Below, in pieces: positions 15,701 through 20,762 of a DNA stretch of 20,762 nt. This DNA is from an uncultured Ruminococcus sp. (GTDB taxonomy: Bacteria; Bacillota; Clostridia; Oscillospirales; Ruminococcaceae), in contig CALCRR010000081.1 of the NCBI GenBank assembly GCA_937894495.1, forward strand, positions 1 to 20,762, written 5' to 3'. How positions within the stretch are numbered: position 1 is the first letter of the stretch; the number at the start of each line of letters is the position of its first letter. Below the pieces are notes generated by a model. That model searched no databases, was not told the DNA's origin, and saw only the letters and a program-made list of their open reading frames with translations. The position numbers and the translations under genes were made by a program.

Positions 15701-15863
15701 TACCAAGGACGCTATGCTGTCAATAAGCTACGCAAAGAAAAAGTCATCACCAAAGGACGACCTGCAGTTTAAGCGCGCCGATGTAAACGGCGATAGTAAG
15801 CTGGATTCAAAGGATTCAATGGTGATAATCAGGGCGGCTAAAACTAAAACGGCTATAAAGTAA
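12744..15863 (+). CDS. secreted modular protein with RCC1 repeats and dockerin-like C-terminus
   Basis: This 1039-residue exported protein begins with a signal peptide (LLKRIISGLTGAVMAATMLS), probably cleaved after AAA at 25-27. I prefer the TTG at 12744: AAGGAG at 12730-12735 is 8 bases upstream, whereas ATG 12738 is only 2 bases from it. Residues about 28-300 are acidic and Ig-like. About 340-590 is beta-rich with cysteines C528, C531, C568 and C584, resembling a region I recall from other clostridial RCC1 proteins. Two RCC1 repeats lie at about 720-808, far fewer than the seven of a full propeller. A further beta domain leads to a dockerin-like end: calcium loops D978-D989 and D1013-D1024 keep the D-x-N/D-x-D-x-x-x-D-x-x-D ligands, with Gly6 replaced by Ser in the second. 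Base composition is mosaic (centre AT-rich). A cell-surface or complex-bound role is inferred; no catalytic domain was recognised. Confidence 0.85.
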   Translation: MLLKRIISGLTGAVMAATMLSVLPAAAEETQTPTADSSAQIVNDDVEVSGTNSFGRMLAAAIDDEQAEQSETAGYNVFSVEMEGNKATAEYQTLEDCTLVVAVYDEEGTSLIATGMTEVSADETVAELTVDAETMPQYFYLRAFLVDEHTLRPMSVVHESPMYTKEMQDFLAKTTDDFDEDRVLNLDEDKTTNFAVYGEGVILLDSSDGVITQNGENTYVITGASDRVKTLKNGDVFAFEGDDVTIVSVTAVSVSGDRVTVNDDAEANMEDVFEFVKIDSESDMSDAALDTTDLPDYITYTNSDSREINAVQRDINASDDEPIIIGSDNNIKLSEVGAKPFELKYNSDKDNGNGYHDSLFRAEGSLSGTGKLDLNGTIKLYVYKDKKYVEVKLNVKLELKVEAKIKGILEIPLGSFGISPVPGIYLDITPSILLTVEVSGSLSLTSDFTVGKKVGWGVDEDLSKTPKLEIDAPLKGSVSLGFALKPRLNILHKKVWNVGFDATAAIELSVKQDAQKISISDIYVKHPCSDCYAGTAKATLNLSFETELFSQDWLKLSINIVKLEYKICDFYYSADHNEWGLGHCPYKLYMTTIKPMTYPEYSQRITLKGYVRKILPNVKAEYGGKTYTSTKDGIKIMLPARENTLKLSCDGYVSRDFVFTVTEDTVEFSVPLYTQEELDKELSSFNTQKTIIGPVDLTKNKSGNVVDDPTTFEVESNRLSLGDANSACITENGDLYTWGYNYYGQLGDGTTEDKYNPTKIMSNVKSVSLGYNHSACITENGDLYTWGSNGYGRLGNGTTETKYTPTKITIPSTTLTTATQIINADTPLFSGLIPNEAYNLYALADTGAGLSNENLVYIHQAVSDESGSIDFEYGLKGTPKAATWVAVPMTRADISKANVKLDDLTYTGAEQFVEPVVTLNGEPLIFGEDYYLAGDYSATNEGEYTVTIVGMGMFKGEKNVTYKVNKSAEPEPEIIKGDINNDGKVDTKDAMLSISYAKKKSSPKDDLQFKRADVNGDSKLDSKDSMVIIRAAKTKTAIK
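14925..15165 (+). repeat. tandem RCC1-coding DNA repeat, 144-bp period
   Basis: A 37-bp stretch at 14925-14961 recurs exactly at 15069-15105, 144 bp (48 codons) later. It encodes CITENGDLYTWG. The following sequence stays similar through the LGDGTTE and LGNGTTE parts and PTKI. The second unit is cut short where the GC-rich 3' part of the gene begins. Confidence 0.9.
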
Positions 15864-15868
15864 AAATT

Positions 15869-15900
15869 ATCGGCGGAGTGTTATGCTCCGCCGATTTTTT
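15869..15900. terminator. bidirectional terminator between the secreted protein gene and yoaK
   Basis: ATCGGCGGAG (15869-15878) pairs perfectly with CTCCGCCGAT (15886-15895) across a 7-base loop. T residues follow on the plus strand to 15900, and A residues at 15862-15866 give a T tract on the minus strand. It can end both convergent units. Confidence 0.92.
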
Positions 15901-15926
15901 GTATTACGTTTTATTTCAAATCCCAC

Positions 15927-16601
15927 TCAGCCCTGCTTTAGCTTGTCATCATCGGTTTTAAGAATGATAAGTGCTGCCAGCAGCCCTACTAAAGTCAGCA
16001 AAATTGACCTTATGCCTATCATTTTTGTCAGCACAGCGCCTGCCGCAGCTCCTGCAATAAAAATAAGTATTATGCCGTAAAACTGCATGGATTTGCTGAG
16101 TATCTCCCTGTCTCTGGTGGAAAAGAATTTAAACAGCAGCTCAGTGCCGCTGCGCAGGTTTCCCGTACACATGGTGGTGGCATAAATGCTGCCGTTGAGC
16201 CGCCTGAAGCCCTCATACTGCATGGCGCTTATCAGCGAGATAAGTATGTTTGCCAGGTTGTTGAGTGATGACGGTATAAACGCCACCGCAGGCAGCATTA
16301 TCATTTCTATCAGCAGTATCAGCTGGTGCCAGTGTACCCTGGGGTGCTCGTTGAACTGCGCTTTTATCCGCTCGACGATAAGCACGCCCAGCACAAATGA
16401 AAGTATAGGTATAAGATAATGCCCTGCACCCGTCAGGTCGCCGTTTATCAGCTTTATGCCCATAAGCACCATGTTGCCTGTCTGTGCATTTGCAAACACC
16501 TTGTCTCTGCACACATAGGTGTAAGCGTCCATATAGCCCCCTGCAAAGGTGAGCACTGCGCCTACGCCGTAAAATTCCGCAATGTGCCTGCCGTTCCTCA
16601 T
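15927..16601 (-). CDS. YoaK/DUF1275 family membrane protein
   Basis: This 224-residue integral membrane protein has about six hydrophobic segments. It carries the DUF1275 motifs GGYMDAYTYV near 21-30 and ANAQTGNMV near 37-45, and the CTGNLRSG segment near the middle that repeats the TGN motif. The function of the family is not established; transport has been suggested. The ATG overlaps the metA stop as ATGA, so translation is coupled to metA, and it is last in the operon. A link to methionine or sulfur metabolites is inferred only from this coupling. Confidence 0.9.
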   Translation of the reverse strand: MRNGRHIAEFYGVGAVLTFAGGYMDAYTYVCRDKVFANAQTGNMVLMGIKLINGDLTGAGHYLIPILSFVLGVLIVERIKAQFNEHPRVHWHQLILLIEMIMLPAVAFIPSSLNNLANILISLISAMQYEGFRRLNGSIYATTMCTGNLRSGTELLFKFFSTRDREILSKSMQFYGIILIFIAGAAAGAVLTKMIGIRSILLTLVGLLAALIILKTDDDKLKQG

Positions 16602-17533
16602 GGCTTTATCACAAGGGGCTCAAGCTCCCCAAGGTCGTATGGAGTTCTCTGGTAAACGCAGTAATTAAGCCAGTTTGAATACAGCAGATTAGCCGAGCAG
16701 CTCCAGTTGAAAATGGGCTTTTTTTCAGGGTCGTTATCAGGAAAATAGTTGTAGGGCAGCGCAATGTCGAGCCCCTTGTTCTTGTCCCTGTAATACTCCT
16801 TAGCCAGCGTCTCCCTGTCATACTCCCAGTGCCCGAACTGGAAAAACATTCTCTCAGAGCTGTCGCTTACCAGCTGGACCCCTGCCTCGTCAGACTCAGC
16901 CAGTATCGAAAGCGCACCTATCCTTTCGATATCCTCGTGCCTTACCTCGGTATGACGTGAGTGAGGGCAGTGGAAAACATCGCCGAAGCCCTTTAAAATA
17001 AGGCTCTCAGGCACATTTATGTGGTGCTTGAAGTTGCCGAACATCTTGGCCTTCAAGGGATATTTCGGCACACCGTAGTGATAGTGCAGCGCAGCCTGAG
17101 CTCCCCAGCAGATATGTATTGAGGAAAACACATTCGTCTTGCTCCACTCCATCACCTCGCACAGCTCGTCCCAGTAGTCAACGTCCTCAAATTCCAGCTG
17201 CTCTATGGGTGCACCTGTGATTATAAGACCGTCATAGCGGTTCTGCCTTACCTCAGAAAAGGTCTGGTAAAAAGCCAGCATATGCTCCTGAGAGGTGTTT
17301 TTTGATGTATGGCTGCCCATTTGCACAAGGTCGATATCAACGTGCAGGGGAGTATTGCTCAGCAGCCTTAAAAGCTGAGTTTCGGTGCTGATCTTATCGG
17401 GCATAAGGTTTAAAATAGCAATTTTCAGCGCCCTTATATCCTGGTGCTGCGCCCTGTCGTTGGGTATAACAAATATTCTTTCCTTCTCCAGCGTGTTAAA
17501 CGCAGGAAGGTCGTTTGGTATTTTGATAGGCAT
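16598..17533 (-). CDS. metA: homoserine O-acyltransferase MetA, predicted acetyl-specific
   Basis: MetA activates the hydroxyl of homoserine, the first committed step of methionine synthesis. The 311-residue protein starts with the family's PIKIPNDLPA. C142 in HICWGAQA is the acyl-carrying cysteine; K163, H235 and E237 fit the remaining active-site positions. Residue 111 is Glu (TGAPIEQLEFEDV); in this family Glu at 111 favours acetyl-CoA, while Gly in E. coli favours succinyl-CoA, so this is probably an O-acetyltransferase. I use the ATG at 17533 with an AAAGGTGG-like site about 8 bases upstream; an in-frame GTG at 17545 would add four residues. It lies 14 bp after a GNAT gene and overlaps yoaK by 4 bp. 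No SAM riboswitch or T-box was seen. Confidence 0.95.
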   Translation of the reverse strand: MPIKIPNDLPAFNTLEKERIFVIPNDRAQHQDIRALKIAILNLMPDKISTETQLLRLLSNTPLHVDIDLVQMGSHTSKNTSQEHMLAFYQTFSEVRQNRYDGLIITGAPIEQLEFEDVDYWDELCEVMEWSKTNVFSSIHICWGAQAALHYHYGVPKYPLKAKMFGNFKHHINVPESLILKGFGDVFHCPHSRHTEVRHEDIERIGALSILAESDEAGVQLVSDSSERMFFQFGHWEYDRETLAKEYYRDKNKGLDIALPYNYFPDNDPEKKPIFNWSCSANLLYSNWLNYCVYQRTPYDLGELEPLVIKP

Positions 17534-17547
17534 GATCTGTCCCACCT

Positions 17548-18129
17548 TTATTTTAGTTTTATATTCTTAGCATACCATTCCGCTTTGGTTATGGTATATT
17601 CTGCTGTCTCAACATCAATGTTTTTGATATCAAGGTGCCTGGTCCTGGCAAGCTGTCTGGTCATACCGCATTTTTCCATAACTCTGCCTGACGCGGCATT
17701 TTCGGTAATATGCGAAGCCGTCAGCTTATCAAACCCCACCACGAATATGAGATATGCGATAACAGCCTCGGCACACTCGGTCATAATGCCCTTGTTCCAC
17801 CATTTTTCGCCGATCACCCAGCCAAGCTCAGCCTCACGCTTTTCGGTATCTGCCGAAACTACGCCTATGCTGCCGATAGGCTCGCCAAGGTCATTGAGCT
17901 CGATCATCCAGTCAAAGTTATCCAAATTTTTGGACTTTTCCACCGTGTACCGACAAAAATCTCTGCTGTCATCAATGCTTTTGTGGGCATACCACGTAAC
18001 ATATCTCGCCACCTTTTCTGAGCTCGCCCAGTTTTTGAAGATATACTCCTCATCACCGTTTTTAAACTGTCTTAAACTGCACCGCTTTGTGGCAAAGGGC
18101 TGTGCGCCGATAAGATTTAGTTTTTCCAT
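17548..18129 (-). CDS. RimJ/RimL-type GNAT N-acetyltransferase
   Basis: The 193-residue GNAT-fold protein probably transfers acetyl from acetyl-CoA to an amine. The beta-strand region GEPIGSIGVV is at 82-91, the LGWVIGEKWWNKGIMTEC stretch at 102-119 provides the acetyl-CoA pyrophosphate loop, and N144 with S147 plus MEKCGM at 151-156 complete the RimL-like motifs. AGGTGA precedes the ATG by about 6 bases. It is the second gene of the metA operon, between another GNAT-like gene and metA. The substrate is unknown; RimJ/RimL relatives act on ribosomal proteins, small amines or antibiotics. Confidence 0.9.
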   Translation of the reverse strand: MEKLNLIGAQPFATKRCSLRQFKNGDEEYIFKNWASSEKVARYVTWYAHKSIDDSRDFCRYTVEKSKNLDNFDWMIELNDLGEPIGSIGVVSADTEKREAELGWVIGEKWWNKGIMTECAEAVIAYLIFVVGFDKLTASHITENAASGRVMEKCGMTRQLARTRHLDIKNIDVETAEYTITKAEWYAKNIKLK

Positions 18130-18146
18130 TATATCACCTCGCTGTA

Positions 18147-18620
18147 TCAGCTGCCGCAGCAGTGAGAGACCTCTTTGATATTTCTAAGCAGTCTTACCTC
18201 GCTGCCGTTTTCAGAAAGCACCTGGGTAAAAGCGTGCCTTTTGAGGATAGCGAGCTTCCTTGTCTCCGACTTATCAACAGCCACAGTCATCTCCTCGCAG
18301 CCGATATCAACAGCCTTGTTCACCGAGTATTCAATGAGTATATCCATATAGTCCTTATAAAGCTCACCGCTGACTGCATTGACAGATGATATGTAAAGCC
18401 TTTTAAGCGGCTGAACGGTGAGCTCGTCGCCTGTGTTCATATCAAGTGATACCTCGCCAATAAAGCCCTCATCAGCTCTCAGGGCGAAAACAAAACGGTT
18501 GCAGCGCTGTACTTCATTCCTGAAGGCTTCCAGCTCCTTCGGCTTGTCATCAAGTCCCAGCAGCGAGCTTATATTATCGAGCTCCTCAGCTTTCATATCA
18601 ACAAATCTGAATTTCAGCAT
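18147..18620 (-). CDS. GNAT-like acetyltransferase, first gene of the metA operon
   Basis: From the ATG at 18620 this protein has 157 residues. GGAGG lies about 8 bases before it. The open frame continues upstream, but that part runs through the attenuator hairpin and is not coding. The pattern (FVFALRADEGFIGEVSLDM, then RLYISSVNAVSGELYKDYMDILIEY, then MTVAVDKSETRKLAILKRHAFTQV) fits a degenerate GNAT fold. The usual acetyl-CoA loop glycines are hard to see, so activity is uncertain. The C-terminus carries CCGS. The gene lies directly downstream of the leader terminator, making it the first target of any attenuation. Confidence 0.7.
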   Translation of the reverse strand: MLKFRFVDMKAEELDNISSLLGLDDKPKELEAFRNEVQRCNRFVFALRADEGFIGEVSLDMNTGDELTVQPLKRLYISSVNAVSGELYKDYMDILIEYSVNKAVDIGCEEMTVAVDKSETRKLAILKRHAFTQVLSENGSEVRLLRNIKEVSHCCGS

Positions 18621-18635
18621 AATAATACCTCCAAC

Positions 18636-18665
18636 AAAAAATGCGCCCGACCGCTGCGGACGCAC
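18636..18665 (-). terminator. leader terminator (attenuator) of the metA operon
   Basis: On the minus strand GTGCGTCCG (18665-18657) pairs with CGGGCGCAT (18649-18641), including two G-T wobbles, around a 7-base loop. Six T follow (18641-18636). It lies after a leader peptide gene and 16 bp before the first structural gene's start codon, so it must be overcome for the operon to be expressed. Confidence 0.85.
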
Positions 18666-18791
18666 CGAGATCTCAAACTAAGACAAACAGCAAAAAGCCA
18701 TTATCATTGATCCGAAAAAGCGGTATGTCCGATATAGCCTGACATGACTTTTATGCTGCACATGACTTTTGATACTGACATTTAAGCCGCT
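18650..18791 (-). promoter_or_regulatory. alternative-pairing segments of a trp-like attenuator
   Basis: Minus-strand segment 1 has AGCGG (18791-18787) and ATGTC (18781-18777), overlapping the leader peptide ribosome site and start. Segment 2 has GACAT (18729-18725), then A, then CCGCT (18723-18719); it pairs with segment 1 through 5+5 bp. Segment 2 in the form ACCGCT-TTTT-CGGA (18724-18711) also pairs with segment 3, TCCG-C-AGCGGT (18660-18650), through 4+6 bp. Segment 3 contains part of the terminator's 5' arm and its loop. Thus 1:2, 2:3 and the terminator exclude each other in sequence. Pairings are read directly; the regulatory use is inferred. Confidence 0.6.
18704..18781 (-). CDS. 25-residue leader peptide of the metA operon
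   Basis: A perfect AAGGAG (18795-18790) lies 8 bases before an ATG that opens a 25-codon frame ending in TGA. The peptide starts MSVSKVMCSIKVMSG and has Met at 1, 7 and 13 and Cys at 8. The KVM codons sit in an 11-bp direct repeat (minus-strand AAAAGTCATGT, 18770-18760 and 18752-18742) six codons apart. Its 3' codons form the antiterminator segment. It does not resemble a functional protein. A role as a translated sensor for charged Met-tRNA (or Cys-tRNA) is inferred from the metA gene downstream. Confidence 0.6.
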   Translation of the reverse strand: MSVSKVMCSIKVMSGYIGHTAFSDQ

Positions 18792-18812
18792 CCTTTCGCT
18801 TCATTTTATAAT

Positions 18813-18841
18813 AGTATACCATGATAAATGAATTTTGTCAA
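18813..18841 (-). promoter_or_regulatory. consensus promoter of the metA operon
   Basis: TTGACA (18841-18836) is a perfect -35 box; TATACT (18818-18813) follows after 17 bp. Transcription should begin near 18806, giving a leader of about 185 nt before the first structural gene. Such a strong promoter in front of a terminator fits control by attenuation. Confidence 0.85.
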
Positions 18842-18850
18842 GTTTATATC

Positions 18851-19267
18851 TCCCCCACCTTCCGCACCTTGGTGGAGTGGGCAAATACTCGAGTCCTCCC
18901 CGGAGGGGAGGGGGAGCTTACGTGGCTGCTAGTATTTTGTGACGCTGCGCAAACCTTGTAAACGAGTTGTTGTGCATTTTATAGCATGATCTTGTAAAGC
19001 GTTATTCTTACCTCTTACTTCTTACATCTTACCTCTAAAAGCTGGGGGCGCTTTTGTGGCGGCTCGCACTTTGATGGCTGCGCCAACCCTGTAAAATGAT
19101 GACTTTGTGCGCTGTACTGCATTTTGATTATATTTAATTTCGCTCCGCTGGAACGATGTGTAGATTTTCTACACCTTCGATTTGTACGTTTTACCACATA
19201 ATCGGTTAAAACGATTTTCTAGCCACTAGTTCTCTGACCACTAGCGACTAGCAGCGCAGGTGGGGGA
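18851..19267. repeat. possible MITE-like element with 10-bp inverted ends
   Basis: TCCCCCACCT (18851-18860) is the exact inverse complement of AGGTGGGGGA (19258-19267). Between them no convincing gene is visible. The interior contains a CCTCCCC/GGGGAGG hairpin near 18896-18912 and a degenerate direct duplication (about 65 bp, starting 18922 and 19056, roughly 70% alike by eye). It also has a heptamer array, hairpins GTGTAGA/TCTACAC (19158-19174) and CGTTTTA/TAAAACG (19187-19213), and repeated CTAG-containing heptamers at about 19219-19252. No clear target duplication flanks it. It may be a non-autonomous mobile element or a composite of dispersed repeats. Confidence 0.45.
19008..19035. repeat. 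heptanucleotide tandem repeat, TTACNTC type
   Basis: Four consecutive 7-bp units (TTACCTC, TTACTTC, TTACATC, TTACCTC). The 15-mer TCTTACCTCTTACTT at 19006-19020 recurs exactly at 8242-8256 in the thrC terminator region. Confidence 0.8.
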
Positions 19268-19291
19268 AATAAAAAAAATTGTAAAAACCTA

Positions 19292-19320
19292 TTGCTATTT
19301 TGATGAAAATATTGTATAAT
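19292..19320 (+). promoter_or_regulatory. glyA promoter
   Basis: TTGCTA (19292-19297) and TATAAT (19315-19320) have a 17-bp spacer. The leader to glyA is about 46 nt and shows no riboswitch-like folding. Confidence 0.8.
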
Positions 19321-19372
19321 GATTATAAGCTGTTTTTTTGCGGCAAATCATGTTTGATAGGAGAATTTTAAA

Positions 19373-20620
19373 ATGAAGATGCTTGATACTATCGGTTTTG
19401 TTGAAAATGTTGATAAGGAAGTCGGCGAGGCTATGCAGAAGGAGCTTGCCAGACAGAGAAGAAATCTGGAGCTTATCGCCAGCGAAAATATCGTTTCGCC
19501 TGCTGTTATGGCAGCTATGGGCTCGGTGCTCACAAACAAGTATGCCGAGGGCTACCCCGGAAAGAGATATTACGGCGGCTGTGAGGACGTTGATATCGTA
19601 GAGCAGATCGCTATTGACAGAGCCTGCAAGCTGTTCGGCGCTAAGTTTGCAAATGTTCAGCCCCACTCTGGCGCACAGGCTAACACTGCTGTTTATTTTG
19701 CACTGTTAAAGCCCGGCGATACCGTTATGGGTATGAGCCTTGACAACGGCGGACACCTCACCCACGGTTCTCCTGTAAATATTTCGGGCAAGTATTTCAA
19801 CTTTGTCCCCTACGGCGTTGATGATAACGGTTTTATCGACTATGACGCTATGGAGAAGCAGGCGCAGGAGGTAAAGCCTAAGCTCATCGTAGCAGGCGCT
19901 TCCGCTTACCCAAGGGTAATTGATTTTGAGCGTATCTCTCAGATAGCTAAGTCGGTAGACGCTTATTTTATGGTAGATATGGCGCACATCGCAGGTCTGG
20001 TAGCAGCAGGTCAGCACCCATCGCCTGTGCCTTTTGCTGATGTTACCACCACCACAACTCACAAGACCCTGAGAGGTCCCAGAGGCGGACTTATACTTAC
20101 TAACGACGAGGCACTGGCAAAGAAGTTCAACAGCGCTATCTTCCCCGGCACACAGGGCGGTCCTCTTATGCACGTTATCGCAGGCAAGGCTGTTTGCTTC
20201 GGCGAGGCTTTAAAGCCCGAGTTCAAGGCTTACGGCGAGCAGATCGTGAAGAATGCGCAGGCACTTGCAAAGGGTCTTGTTGACAGGGGCTTTGCACTTG
20301 TATCGGGCGGCACTGATAACCACCTTATGCTGGTTGATCTCCAGCCCTTCAACATCACAGGCAAAAAGCTGCAGAACGACCTTGACGAGGTATACATCAC
20401 AGTCAACAAAAACGCTATACCCAACGACCCCCAGAGCCCCTTTGTTACCAGCGGCGTAAGAATAGGCACACCTGCCGTTACAACAAGAGGTCTTGTTGAG
20501 GAGGATATGGAGGTAATAGCAGAGTGCATCTACCTGACAGCATCAGACTTTGAAGCTAATGCCGATACTGTAAGGGCAAAGGTGACAGAGATCTGCAAGA
20601 AGTATCCTCTGTATGAATAA
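19373..20620 (+). CDS. glyA: serine hydroxymethyltransferase
   Basis: This pyridoxal-phosphate enzyme interconverts serine and glycine, loading one-carbon units onto tetrahydrofolate. The 415-residue length is normal. K231 in TTTTTHKTLRGPRGG holds the cofactor; D202 and H205 in MVDMAHIAG contact it; NLELIASENIVS at 31-42, YAEGYPGKRYYGG at 57-69 and QPHSGAQAN at 96-104 are typical. AGGAG at 19359-19363 is 9 bases before the ATG. It has its own promoter and terminator, so it is probably a single-gene unit. The one-carbon link to methionine synthesis is metabolic; no shared regulatory element was seen. Confidence 0.97.
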   Translation: MKMLDTIGFVENVDKEVGEAMQKELARQRRNLELIASENIVSPAVMAAMGSVLTNKYAEGYPGKRYYGGCEDVDIVEQIAIDRACKLFGAKFANVQPHSGAQANTAVYFALLKPGDTVMGMSLDNGGHLTHGSPVNISGKYFNFVPYGVDDNGFIDYDAMEKQAQEVKPKLIVAGASAYPRVIDFERISQIAKSVDAYFMVDMAHIAGLVAAGQHPSPVPFADVTTTTTHKTLRGPRGGLILTNDEALAKKFNSAIFPGTQGGPLMHVIAGKAVCFGEALKPEFKAYGEQIVKNAQALAKGLVDRGFALVSGGTDNHLMLVDLQPFNITGKKLQNDLDEVYITVNKNAIPNDPQSPFVTSGVRIGTPAVTTRGLVEEDMEVIAECIYLTASDFEANADTVRAKVTEICKKYPLYE

Positions 20621-20634
20621 TTAAAAAGATACTT

Positions 20635-20663
20635 AAGACCTGCCGCTTTGGCAGGTCTTTTTT
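20635..20663 (+). terminator. intrinsic terminator of glyA
   Basis: AAGACCTGCC (20635-20644) pairs perfectly with GGCAGGTCTT (20650-20659) across a 5-base loop, followed by T to 20663. Confidence 0.93.
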
Positions 20664-20762
20664 GTCAGCCGGCAGATCTGCCGCAGCTCAGCCTGAAAAA
20701 AGCTGCACTTAGTGTAAAATGATTGTAGGCAAGCTGCTTACTACTGTAGGCACACCAATACA
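20664..20762. other. window end, palindrome and possible start of a next gene
   Basis: CGGCAGATCTGCCG (20670-20683) is a perfect 14-bp palindrome. An ATG at 20719 opens a frame (MIVGKLLTTVGTPI) that runs off the window without a good Shine-Dalgarno site. Whether it is a real gene cannot be decided here. Confidence 0.3.

Noticed and set aside
17444..18178. 244-residue open frame on the plus strand across metA and the GNAT genes
   Set aside because: It is antisense to three well-supported coding regions and has a low-complexity, serine-rich composition typical of a shadow frame.
18621..18806. SAM riboswitch or T-box in the metA operon leader
   Set aside because: No SAM-I core motifs and no T-box sequence (AGGGTGGNACCGCG) were seen. 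The leader is explained better by a translated frame and terminator.
19015..19197. 60-residue minus-strand frame in the metA-glyA gap
   Set aside because: It has no ribosome site, has a biased basic composition and runs through the heptamer array and repeats.
18842..19291. CRISPR array in the repeat-rich gap
   Set aside because: The repeats are heptamers or degenerate duplications, without regularly spaced 25-40 bp repeats and unique spacers.

Overview
The window looks like a chromosome segment from a low-to-mid GC Clostridia member, most likely a Ruminococcus-type Oscillospiraceae. The grounds are the gene order rplS-lepB-rbgA-rnhB-yraN, the tig-clpP-clpX cluster, frequent GTG and TTG starts with strong AGGAGG sites, a secreted protein ending in a dockerin-like double calcium loop, and a DUF1540 mini-protein. 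The genus is inferred; no rRNA is present to confirm it. Most of the window is ordinary housekeeping sequence. Eight of ten proposed promoters have exactly 17 bp between the -35 and -10 boxes; the exceptions are the weak candidate at 8496 (16 bp) and the 9274 one, whose -35 box is not well defined.

Layout. Bases 137-2684 hold an overlapping pair: a TIGR03960-type radical SAM protein and a TIGR03936/DUF2344 protein. rplS follows with its own promoter, a structured leader and a terminator. Next come two tandem signal peptidase I genes, then rbgA, rnhB, yraN and thrC as a probable operon. A 55-residue cysteine-rich DUF1540 protein faces thrC across a shared hairpin terminator. A metallophosphoesterase, trigger factor, clpP and clpX follow. 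The 3.1 kb gene at 12744-15863 encodes a modular secreted protein with RCC1 repeats and a dockerin-like end; its centre is much more AT-rich than its ends.

On the minus strand, 18841 down to 15927 forms one operon: two GNAT-fold acetyltransferases, metA (predicted acetyl-CoA dependent) and a DUF1275/YoaK membrane protein. Its leader is the most interesting part of the window. A consensus promoter is followed by a 25-codon peptide gene with a perfect Shine-Dalgarno site, then an intrinsic terminator, then the first structural gene. Three short leader segments can pair in mutually exclusive ways (1:2, 2:3, and 3 within the terminator). This is the logic of trp-type attenuation, here placed ahead of a methionine biosynthesis gene and with two internal Met codons in the peptide.

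Between this operon and glyA lies about 500 bp without a convincing gene. It holds a possible MITE-like element with 10 bp inverted ends, an internal degenerate duplication and a heptanucleotide repeat array. The window ends just after the glyA terminator.
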